From: Pieris napi
Lineage: Eukaryota; Arthropoda; Insecta; Lepidoptera; Pieridae
Length of the DNA stretch: 64,000 nt
Assembly: GCF_905475465.1 (NCBI RefSeq)
Contig: NC_062259.1
Location: 6,458,501-6,522,500, forward strand
Direction: 5' to 3'
This document shows positions 33,661 through 46,200 of the stretch, piece after piece. The translations under genes were made by a program, and so were the position numbers. A model generated the notes under the pieces. The model was not told where the DNA came from. It did not search any database and was given only the letters and a program-made list of their open reading frames with translations. Numbering within the stretch: the stretch's first letter is position 1; every line of letters begins with the position of its first letter.

Positions 33661-36600
33661 GAAAATATTATTTATTTCTACAGTAACGGCCGTCGGCGGC
33701 CATCGCCACCGGCGACGCGTCGTGCGTCTCACAATATTCATTAAACACCATGAAAATAAATACACCGAATGGGCGGTGACAAACCGCCACATAATATATG
33801 TATCTAAGTCGACATCTATAAACACATTTTGTGTTCGCTGTTCAAACTTAACACCTCGAAATACAAATAAGGATAATAACAATAATGTACAAAAATGTGA
33901 GGTAATGGACTTCGGGCTCCTTTGTTCACTGAAGTACGATATGTTTAGCTTTCGTGTGATGTGGTCACTTGTAAAGTTCGTGTGATGTGATGACGTTCAG
34001 TTAACAAAGGGGCGAATGCGTACTGAATTTATGAAGCTTAGTTTAAATACAAAAATTACAACTCAAGGCCGAAAATACATATTGTAAAACACATCCAATA
34101 TACATTAAACGGAGCTGCAATCAGCTCAAATTATATTAATGTTCATTTTTTGTATACCTCGAACTATCTATATTTACAATATACAATACAAGGGGAGTGC
34201 GACATCTAACATGCGAATTGCAATAGATTGTTTTTAGACGTCTGCAACAACCCCACGCATCGTGCGCTTCGCGAACAAAGTACGTTAGGTGCAAAAGAAG
34301 AAAATCACTTAGGTACTTAAGATTAACAGCTATCATGAACCCTCCAGGCTTAGGCGTGTCGATTCGCTCATTTCACGTTATTCACATAAACTTAATTGAA
34401 AAATACTATACACAAACTAAATTAAACAACATCGACTGAGATTAAATCTAACTTATCGTTAATGAACAACAAAGTGGTTAACTAACAAATTGTAACGCAT
34501 TTGTTGGCGTGCGTTATTACGTTAAGATTATTGTTATTTTGGAATGTGTGACACGCCCTTCCCACGATTGCTTAGTGTATCAAAGTCCACTCGTCAAAGT
34601 TCGTATTCTCCTGAATTAAGCGTGATTAAAGGAACAAGTGTAACCAAGATTAAGTAATTATAGAATACATTAAATCGTCAAACTAAGCAATCGAGGCTGC
34701 CGGACGCTACAGAACAAAGTGCTCGCAGTAATTCAATTGTACACTTCATGTAGTACGCAATTGAATCACTGATTTGCCTTTACACTACGAAACTACAATG
34801 TTCTCACAAGGTGACCGTTTCGTGGCGCTTTCTACTACGGATAACTTAAGTTCTGAGTAATAGATGGCGCCACCAACTGTAACATTGATTATACCCGACC
34901 CGACGCAAATGTTTTTTAAATATAAAATTTTATCGCGATTCATAGTTGTATTGACACAACTAGACTTCAAACTACCATTCACCTCCACTTTTGTGTAGGT
35001 GAATGAAGTGTGACGATTTTAAATGGAAACAATAAATCCGATCCAGGCATAGTAGTAAAATGTTTCGTAATGTACAGGAGACTTCGTTTCGAACAAGTGT
35101 GCCCTACGGCAACGGCGGTGACCAGCGAACGAATATAAGCGAATGCCTTAAAACTTTCAAATCCCAACAATGCACCACACCGTTACCGCGTGGGCCTACC
35201 AACGCCAATTTGGTATGTATTTCACCTCACCGAAATAATTAAACACTTCTCTTACTCGACGTTATAAAACACTTACTTACAAAACACTATACGACATAAA
35301 GTTGCGTTATCTAACTTAGATATAGTAGTTTAATTAAGCATAAACTATTTTATCAATATAGCGATTATTTAAATATCAAAATCATAATCAAATTACAGTA
35401 GGGTGAAAATAAATTGTCTTAACGTTATGAACACTGACATGCTTCCGATGTTGTCTCCTAAACCTCATCTGTTTTGGGAATGGCACTCGTTGACCACATC
35501 AAAAACTGATTAAAATAAATACTGTAATAAAATATAATTGGTACGTTGATTGTGTCAAATTTATTGACTTTAATTGTTTAAAATACTGCAATAATGGTAA
35601 CGCGTGCTAAGAAGCACAAAATGGTGTAATAAAAAGAAATTGTCCAAAAGCGCGCCCGATCTTTGACTCGTGTTAAGTGAAATTCGAAGGTAAATAATTA
35701 TCTACAACTGGTAAAAAATTGGATAAAACTGATTTTGATAATGCATTAATATTATTAAATGTTCAAGGTGTCTGCAGTGAAATATCGTTGCCCCATTAGT
35801 AAGGAAAAACCCACAGCCTATGTACCTAACTATTTCATACCATCACAGATCAGCTTTGCGTTCAATAAAGCATCGAGTATAAGAAATTTTCGGATTTATT
35901 ATTATATATAAAATTATATCTCTGAACAGCGACGGAACTATATACAACGGGGTATCCTGCTGCACCATACTGTACTTTAAAACGATATTTCCGATCTGGC
36001 AACTTTTGAGGAACATTAAATTTTATTCACCAATGAACTCTAAACTAAATTGACGCGAGACCGCAAGATTTTATTAAATCAGTTCACTGGACGGTTTAAA
36101 TACAAACGGTGCAATAATCCCTAACTATATATAAAAATTTAAGAGCCACAGTATGCGTGTGAAAAGACTCATAAAATCTAAATTATGTACTGGATGTGGC
36201 ACTTAGTGCGAAACGAAATAAACAAACCGACAATCACATTGAATTATTGAAATCCGCGAAAGCCTTAAATAAAACGTTCTCAAATTAGATTTGTAACGCA
36301 AGTTGTATCACACAAATGATTTTCGATTACATTACGCTATGTTAGAAAAATACGAAATAATGTACTTTCAGTTAACATATTATATATGTTAATAAAGAAC
36401 AATATGCTTTATAAAAATACATTGTCTCCTCGCATTTGACGCTAGTACCCATCTTTTTAAAAATCTATGATTTTTAAGGCTTTACAATAGAATTAGCGTT
36501 TCCACTGTTATGTGCTATTTAAATATTTACAAAGATTAGGTATAATTACATATTTGTACTGGTACGGCCGATAAATTTCATATATATTTTAATTTTATAC

Positions 36601-37277
36601 AACATTTAGATTAGATTTTAAAACTCTTTTGAACAAATGTAAAGTTAAAAGATGATCTGAATAATATACCTGTGGTTATAGATTTTTAAATATAAACTCT
36701 TAAAACTGAAATAACTTCAGCCAAATAACTACATTACATTATCAACATGAAACACCGTCTTAACAACTTCATAAGAACACGGCTGTGCTCTACTTATAAA
36801 CAATTAATATATTTATATAATAAATGATTTATATTAAAATGAATGAAAAGCGGTCTCCCCGCTCACATGATTTTAAAACTAACATCTACACAACACACTA
36901 ACATAATGGTTCATCAATTTTCGTTTAAAATCACAGACGTTTTCCTAAAATATGTATATTAATTCCCTTCATGCACCGGAATAAGCTTATTTAAATCGAA
37001 AATTATAATTTTGATAAAACATATTTACAGACCACGCAATTTCTAAAGACACCACGTAGATCCGATTCCGATAAATAAATAGCTACGCGACTGTTCAATA
37101 TTTCTGCATTTAGATAAAATCTGTGGGACTAGGTACGCCTAATGGCGCTCGGCACAATATACATAACTCACACCAAGTTAAACTAAATTAAATCAATAAT
37201 AAGTAATATTTTGTAGTAGCTATTTCATTTGCTGCTGGAGGAGCCTCGATAATAACCTGCTCCTCTTCAATGGTGTT
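33661..37277 (-). other. Presumed long 3' UTR of ftz-f1
   Basis: On the minus strand, 3.6 kb follows the proposed stop codon without a recognisable gene and runs to AATAAA (33671-33676 as complement), close to the end of scully. A short GC-rich stretch with GGCGGCCATCGCCACCGGCG lies at 33686-33720. An 8-bp hairpin ATTCACCT..AGGTGAAT lies at about 34976-35003. That this is one transcribed UTR is inference; earlier poly(A) signals are possible. Confidence 0.35.
33671..33676 (-). terminator. Candidate distal poly(A) signal of ftz-f1
   Basis: AATAAA on the minus strand, the last one before the scully 3' end. Position only. Confidence 0.25.
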
Positions 37278-37284
37278 TCAAGAT
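37278..37284 (-). CDS. ftz-f1: Proposed last coding exon of ftz-f1 (7 nt)
   Basis: Minus strand: a pyrimidine-rich tract ending CCAG, then ATCTTGA. With the two bases left by the exon ending at 41065 this gives lysine, serine, stop (...HAKRKS). If the 41064 donor is not used, reading on gives AAG TAA, so the protein would end ...HAKRK. The two products differ by one residue, so the choice mainly sets the 3' UTR. Confidence 0.45.
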
Positions 37285-40200
37285 CTGGAAAAATTTACAG
37301 TATTAACTAGATTTTAAAATGTTTTTTTTTTAATAGTTTATAGCATGGATACAATTCAGTCAAGTGTGACGTGAGGTTTGGCAAAATGTAGTCAGACTAA
37401 CAAATATTAAATTTCCATAAAATCAATTCCATTTCACTATTACATATCGACGTAGCGCTAAGAAGCGAACATGTGCAAAACATTTGCGTGTCTCATTGAA
37501 TCTATTTAATTTCGACAAAGATAAGTGTTGACTTTAGCCAAACCGAGATACTTATTCGGGAATCGAATGGTTGGAAGAACATTTAAGAATTCAATTTTTT
37601 TTAGTCTGCATACAAAGCGCCCAAAAGATGTTAGGGGGCGTCCATAAATTACGTGAGGTGTTTTTTTAAATTCTCTGTACCTCCCTCCCCCCTGGTGAGA
37701 TGTCGTGAGATTTTATTCAACCCCCTCCCCCATCCCCCAATCTCACGTGAGATTTTTCTAAATGTAGTTTTCTTACGTAAACGCGTTGGATTGTTATTGT
37801 AAAAAGAAGAAAAAAATTGCTTCGTGCTTTTATTTACGACTAAAACAAAATAAGTGAAATGTTGAGCGTTTAGGTATGGAGTTAACGGGATGTTGCAGAG
37901 ATAGCCTTTACGGTCAACCGTTTTCCAAATTTTTTTTTATTTAGAAAAAAAATTGCGTGATATTTGCCGAGACCCCCCCTCTCTCCAACGTAAGATTTAA
38001 TGAGATTTGACTCGACCCTCTCCCCCCCTTAAACACCTCACGTAATTTATGGACGCCCCCTTAACCAGTCACCAGGACACCTGTTAATTGCAAGCGTCTA
38101 TGAGGTTAAAGTGCAGTGTAACGTTTGAGCCGCATAACCATGAATTAATCGAAATATTAGTGCTATTTAGTGAGAGTGCTGAGAGTAGGTTGTTTCAGAA
38201 ATAAGTACAGTAGTATAAAAGGAAAAATATTAAAATATGAATTTATACAATCTCGACTTTAACATATTAGTTCTTGTGAACCGAAGATAGAGTATGTATG
38301 ACATTTAAATGAAATTTGAAATAAATTGTATTTATTACCACGGAATAGATAACAAATGTTTGATCGAATTTTGTCTGGATCTCATTGTATAAATGCTAAT
38401 TCAAATACCAATTAATTTATCTATTCCTTGGGAGAAGCCAATACGGTTGGTGTCTGAAACAATCCACTTTTAAGTGCAAAAGGTGCCTTTTGAGACAATA
38501 TTATAATGCTTACTATATAGGAGCATGCGGCTCAATCGTGTCGTTGGGCAGGAAACCGCACCTGACATAAACACAAGAAATTTAAAACTTAATAGCCTAA
38601 ATAAAGGTCTACGAAAATATAAAGAATTTAATTTAAAATTAAATTGAAGTAGGTCACTGCAATCTTGGCAACTAGACTATGACCGCAATACAGTGTCTAA
38701 CGCTGGCCATAGACGGACCGCATGTTGCAGTCAAGACCGACTGCAATATGCGGTTTGCTCAGGAACTGCTCGAGCGGTCCGTGTATTGCGAATATGAATT
38801 TAGTATGGAAACTGCAGATCGCCGTGCGGCGACCGCATGTTGCAGTCGGTCTTGACTACAACATGCGGTCCGTCTATGGACCGCTTAAGGCTTCAACGAG
38901 TTGACGAAACAAGCTCACTTTTTGGCTCATAGATTTCTTAATGCTCTGTAAGATTTTAAAAATCTTAAATAAAACGTGCCGGCTATTTAAATAAATATGA
39001 TTCAAAGTGCTAAATATTTTCAATATTTTCTTAATTGCACAATATTTTGAGTGCATCATTCGAATTGCAACGAAAATATTTTAAAAACGACGTATGCAAA
39101 TATTGCAGAGCATAAATAGGGCGAAGCGAGATCTGTTCGTCCCACTAATCTAATTTATAGTATTCTTCGTACTGACACGACCTAGTTATTGTTTCCAAGT
39201 GGAATAAAAATTGTATAGAAAATTTCTCAAGACTTTCGTCGGTTTTTTTCGTAGTTTTTTTGGCGTTTGAGACTGTATCTAAACAGTTTTAACTAGAGTT
39301 CTCTCTGTCTCTTTTCAGCATATGTAAATACAATTTCACAGAAAAAGATAAAAGTTCTCTAACTAAAACAATGCCAAAAATGCTAAAAATAGGCAGTTTT
39401 ACGTATAAGGTGAGAAGTCTAGACAGTAACTTGTTAAGATTAAGTACTTATAAAATTACCCTAGAGGGTTATAAAACCTAAATCTACTATGAGTCAGAAA
39501 AAATTAATGACTCCTAATAATCTTTGTTAAAAACTAGAATTGATATAAAATAATTAAATAATACATACACTAATATTTCCTTAAACATAAAATGGCAATT
39601 ATTATATGCTAAAATTAATGTAATGAAAATATATGTTGTGTGTGCAATAAGCTATGTGATGAAATATTATTTAAAAAAATGAGTTAATTTGCATTTCACT
39701 AATTTAATTGGATTTTTAGTAAAAATAATTTGTAAGAATCCAATTTACTTGCAAAATTTTATCTAATTACGTAATGTATATATTTGGTGCGAAATGCAAA
39801 TTATTCTATAAAGTTGCCAGTTTTATATAATATATAAATAATTTAGAAAATTTGGCATAAAATATACTAGATGTACTTGGGTTTTTGTCTGGCAACTCTA
39901 TAAATGATGATTGCATATAAATATAATAGGTAACATACAATCTGTCTAGAGTTGACGTGTGCTCAGCATTCCGGTTAACCATATCACCACCGTTTGGCCT
40001 AGAATAATACATTTACCATATCTTTTAAACAGTCTGAATTTATATTATTTCTTGTGTTCCAGTCTGACGAAATTAGTGTCAGACAAATTATGATCGGTCA
40101 ACAGCATCTTGTCCAATACGTGTTACGTGACATACGTCATATTACGTTTGACCAATCAACGTTGTGTCTAACAATCAGTTTATACTAAATCTATTTATTG

Positions 40201-43200
40201 AAATGAGAGCGAATCGTGTCCGATCAAGTTCTACATTAATCATTTGAATATAGAAGCGAAACGAATTCTAAGAATATATGTTCCAATTTATCGTAATCTG
40301 TCAAAAATCATTTGACATATTTATGACAATTGAGTCCGTGAGACTGCTTTAAATGTTACTATTTAATATTTTTTTTATAAGTTGAATCGTGTTTAACAAA
40401 AAATATAGCTACATAAATTAAAAGGTGGGCTAAAAAGTTTGTAGGCTGACCATAAAGGGCTAGGCTTTAATACTAGTATTAAATTAATATGATTTTAGTC
40501 AGCCCTAATCTTCATAAGACACCGGTATAAATTTGACAACTGTCATACTATTAGTTTGTGAGATATATAGTATTTTGTGTATTCCAGGAACATTTGTGGC
40601 TTTTTTTTGTAAAAAAAATAATAATATTGAAGACAAGGCTTGGCTTGCTATTTGTTACTTTATTTACTTTTAAGTTCGCCTTTTTTCTTAATATACGAGC
40701 ATTTATTCTTCCGTTCTTTAGGTCTTATTTGAAGTACAAATTTATTCAATATACACATATGACAATACAGGCCAAGATGCATGACATCGCTTATCGAATA
40801 TTTGGAATTCCACATCTCCGAATGGACAGTAACAATGAACGACATTTTGATTATACAACTTAGTTAAACGTATATTTGTATAAAGATTTGACTTCGAAAT
40901 TCTTTGATATTGCTGTCATTAAAATTTAAATTACCATGAACATTTTGAGCAGCGCTCCGCTGGTAATTTTGGAACTGAATAGAAGACATCATTATATACG
41001 TTTACTTGTCCAAAATAGTTGTGTGATGACAAATTAAGGGTCGTAAATCTCAAAGGGAACTTACTTGCGTTTAGCGTGCAGCATTTCCATAAGTAGAGTC
41101 TGTGTAGGCGCCTGACCCGCGCAATGTCGCTGATACAAGTGCTCTTCGCCTCGCGCCGCGAGCGCATGAATTTCAGGCACCACCATCACTAATTTGCCGA
41201 ATTTGTCCTGAAAATTAATATTACATATACAAATTTATGTTAAAATATGTAAAAACATGATATTTTACATATATATAACTTCTGAGCCAGTTGATAATCC
41301 GTAATTTTTCAATCTATATCGTACGGCCTAATTATAAACAAGACGAAAAGTCAGTTATAGACTATTGAATGAAACAAATAACGTACTTGCATTTATAAGA
41401 AAAGATGGAACGTCCAGAAATGTGTTTACAAAAGTTTATATAAGTAAAAGAAGCTTTATTTTAGTCACCGACACGATATTATCCATCCTTTTTCATAATT
41501 AATATCAGAAATATTAAATTATATGCCGTTAGAATTTTCCTCAATTACCGACAATCCTAATATAACAGTGTTAAAATGAAACCGATATAAATATTGCATT
41601 GTATTACGACGAATCAGTTTTCTGATAGTTTCGCTATCAAATCTAATGCTGTGTATATTAAACAAGCAATTTGAACGAAGCCACATTAATAGTATCAAAA
41701 ACGTATGTAGTTAATAAAATATACGATAGAGACTACAAAAATAATTAAATAGTTGTATGAGTAGGTATAAACAGGAAAAAAAATTGACTTATTTTTATAT
41801 GGGTTTGTTTTTCGGTAATAATAATAACTCATAGTTAATAACATTAAAATGTGAAATTCAGTATTCAAATTGCTTATTTTGAAAATTTAAATTAAACGCC
41901 TGTTATATTGCGTTCATGATATACATAAATCATTTTAACGAGTTTAGGAGAGAATTATGGGAGAGATATAATATAATAGTATGTAGAATGTTTATTTGTT
42001 TTGTTTATATGTTTGTTTGTCATGTACTGTTTAGGTACATTAAACTTCATACGTTACCTGTATCGTGGGATAGCAGGTAAGTGTGTAGTCTAGAAGTGCG
42101 GCCTGCACTGTCTGGTAACCATCTCGGACGCATTTCACGTTTACGATACCCCGCACGTCTGAAACCCGAAGAGAACTCTTCAAACATATAAAAGAAGTCA
42201 AAAATCTTCATAAAAATCAAACAGAAATAAAATTCGCCACAATGCGCACATAAATCACACAAATTAATAAAAACATTTAAATAACACAACAGAAATACTG
42301 ACCAGGGTTTAAAAGCAGGAGGAATTTCACACAGATGTAATCAGGTACGTCGAATTTGAGCTCAGCTAATTTATTCTGCAGCTCGTTGAAGTGGTCTGCC
42401 AGTGAAGGCACCCCCAGAAGACCGAGGCAGAGGAGATCAAACTTCTGCCCGTTGTGAAGTGTGGTTTCGTCTGGTAGCCCGTTATGCATACGTTGGTGAA
42501 GGTGGTCCAACACCAGCATATCCGACCACGAGTGTTGCAGCAATTTCATTTGATCGTCAACCTGAAAAGCGATGCGGTTCTAAACGGAAATTTTATAACA
42601 CCAATTCTGTAATGTGTATCGGGAACAGAGCGGTTATATAGTTGTATTAGACGTTCGCAAGGCAGAACCGCCCTGTTCACCGGAAGTTCTAAGGATCTGA
42701 GGACGTGTGACGCAACTGGTTATGCATTATACGAAACCGACCGAATACAACGCGACGACCTACATTATTTCGAGGGCTGTGAGTTTACGAAACGTCACAA
42801 CTGAAGTTTAGAAACCACCGATTACACAATATCAAGATCAGGCCGACATCCGTCACCGAAATCTGTTACATCTAGAACGATTTCATTATTATTCAACTGT
42901 TAATTTTTGGGCGTTTTATAATCCGTGTAAGAAGATGTGTTTTTATTATTGACTATCCGTGATGCCCGCACAAGGCAAATCTGGGTCAAAGTCGCGTCGA
43001 CATGCGAGTACCAGATACCATACTAATACGTCAATTTAAATATACCACGCCTTTATCACGCAGATTAAATAGTTAAATTTGTGAAAAACTCACATTATAT
43101 TGAATATATTTTTTTGCCCACTTACGTTAATAGGTTTTTGTTCGATTCCAACAAGTCTCACAAATGCGTTTAAATTTATCAGTTATTACTTAATTTATAT

Positions 43201-46200
43201 AAGTGCATAATAAATAGCGTATATTTAACAAAGAATATGTAGAGCGTATAATTTGCCAGGCTCATTGTTATTATGAGCGGTTTTGAAACCGAGGCTTGGC
43301 TAATATCTTGGCAAAATGTGGCACGATGTAATAGAAAGGCGAAATACTTAACCAAATTGCACGACATAGACCGTGTAAATTATGCTGTGTCAAGAATTTA
43401 CAAAGAAAACTTACAATTCTCAATAGTGTTCATTCGATCGCTCGTCTGATAAGTGGTCATTAAGCATTGACGTGACGTCAATGCGTGTTCGACTCAATGC
43501 GGTATGCGCCTAAACTCGAAACTTATCGTGACTAGTTGGATGTTACGTAAGAGAAAGCAACGAAAGGCCGGTTAACTAGTTACGTCTCGGTTAGCAGTGT
43601 TACGAGCGCGGTAAAAAGTGCTTTCTCGCGGCAACTCGGCCACGGGCACTATGTCAAGAGCACCGATGAAAGTACGACGTTGCCGCACCGCACGCCATTC
43701 CGTTACATCATATCCGTCTGGAGAAAGCATAGCATCAACATTGATCTTGTAAGCTCTTACTCAACCATCTAGCCCTCTATTAAAGCCGATGAGGTCATTA
43801 TAAACAATTGTATTGAAAGATTTGTGTCCTGGAACGTACGCGGATCAATATACTTATATTTTTAATTTCCGTAAACACACTTTTAAATCTGTCTGATTTG
43901 AGATTCGTGTTCGTACGCTGCCATCCTAATTCTCAGAATGCGTCGTAAACAAGCATAGTCATTTAGCACAAATTAAAATTGCTAGCTGCAAAGTAGAGGC
44001 CGTCTGTGGGAGCGAGAAGATGAAACACGCGGCGCGGCAACGTCGCAAGTCCACGTGACCGGTTACGGGTCTTGCGTAAGCGTACGGCGACCACGGAGCG
44101 CGAGCTAGCTTCTCCGTTGGCTTTTTCTGATTGATTGAACTCCTGTACAAATACGCATAATTGATCGCTGGACACGGGATCATTTGTATTCATGAACAAT
44201 GTTCATGAATAGGTTAGATCCTTTTGGAATATAAATATTTTTACATCACCGGAAACTACTGCATGTATGGATGTCGACTAGGATATAAATATCAAGTAAG
44301 AAACAGTTTCGAATTAAACAGGAGAAGTTCACAAAATACTATTGTCCTCGTTGACCTAGTCAGTGATAAGTAATGTAATTAGGAACGTTATTATAGATCG
44401 AATAGCATTTGGCGGCATGCTTGTCGTGGGAACTTGACCCAGTTGCGGCGCGTCGCGGGCGGCAGAGTATCGATTGCCAACGGCACCGCACCACTATGCG
44501 TCACACGCTCTCCTATTATCAAAATCATACCCCTATCTTATTATCATAAACACAAAAATACTTCGCATAGCTCAAAAAAATCGCAAATACAATCGCAAAA
44601 TTCGCTAGCATTTGGTGTACACCGGACGGGTTGAAAGGATTCGGGATAGGACACTTATACTTATCTGAAATTCACCTTTAAATACTTAAAGAACACGGTG
44701 TTCCTCGCCCAATCCACTTGGGAGAACAGATTTTGATCCAGGACTTTGCACATTAGCTCGAAGAGATCCACTTCACATTGGTTGTAGGTTTGGCTCTGTA
44801 GGAGGCCAAAAAGAGAGTTTTGCCACTCTCTGTCGTCGATAGTCTGGACGAATTCTCGTATCATGGGTGACACCCGAAGCGTTTCAGTGCTGGTGGCCTC
44901 TGCAGTGCTGGACGGCGTGGCAGCCGTTGTGGCTGAGTTGTCGAAGGCAAAGGCGTCCGGTGAGGCGGAGTGTGGTGAATGAGCGTCCCACTTGTCGTGG
45001 GCTGGAGGGGGCGGTACTTGAGGCACCTGTGGCTGTACTGCTAGAAGTGCCGGTCCTGGTGACGACTCAGGAGAAGACGTCAGCGAAGAAACTTGTGGGA
45101 TCTGTATCTCCTGTTTCACAGGCACCGACGTGTACGGTGAACTGAATCCAAGCACCAACCCGCCATCTCCGAGGGAGCCGCGAAGGGTTTGTACTGCAAT
45201 CTGCCTTTGTCTCATCATTTGTAGTTTGCGGGCACGGTCACGTTTGTACATGGGTCCGAACTTATTGCGGCCCCCACGCATACGATCTGCTCGCACAGCT
45301 GGAAAATTGAAAAATATAGATATTAAATTTTCATAGCAGGAAAAGTGTTACTTTACATTTACGAATTGGATAATGATGGTGACTGTTTATGTATATATTT
45401 CGTTAACTTATTTTGTTGTTCTCTTCAAGAAAACTTAGAAGAAACGAAGGGTTATCGAATACGTTGATTGGTGATTGAATGATGTCACGGTACAAACATC
45501 AGGATAAAACTCAATATAGTACTTGATTCCGAGACAAAATTTTAATTTGAGAAAAACTAAAACGACTTATTCTACTTGTAAACTATGGTATAAAATTAGA
45601 CTAATACGGTTTCATTTCTTATCAGCGTCGCAAAGATAAGACTTCATTTCGAGAGCTCACTATACCTACGCTACATTCTTCCTATTTTGTTACAATAATT
45701 TAAAAGATGACTGCTTGCCTCAACTGAATATATTTCTGGATATGTTCAGACCATGATAAAACTAAAAAGTCTTCTATTGATCAAAACAATCTTGGATACT
45801 CTATATTTATACTACAGTCGTGGTAATCGAGCCCACAGGGTATTATCGTAGCCTATGAATCGATAAAACTTGATTAACATTCTTGAAATTTAGGACAGCG
45901 TCCCCATAATGCACACAGACTACTGTACTTTATTATATTGGCAAAATTCCAAAGTATTAAGCGGCTGCTTCACACGGTATCAGCAATTTATGCTTGTTCC
46001 GATTCTTTGAGAGGTAGTGTCTAAAAGGGTGCCTCTAGAATGAGAACAAATATATTATCATAATTTACATATACACATATGTTTCAAATTAATACGCGCC
46101 TCGACGTGTATACCGGATACGCAGCCCGCGGGAAGCAGAGGGAACTAGGAGCTCAAACGAGACATGACGTTGTTAACACATTTCTCAGCCAACTTGAAAT

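Noticed and set aside
40558..40863. 101-codon AT-rich open frame
   Set aside because: Composition is dominated by Phe, Ile and Lys as expected from AT-rich DNA; it follows a possible mariner end but does not read as a transposase.
44867..45336. Plus-strand open frames over the second ftz-f1 exon
   Set aside because: Shadow frames opposite a well-supported coding exon.
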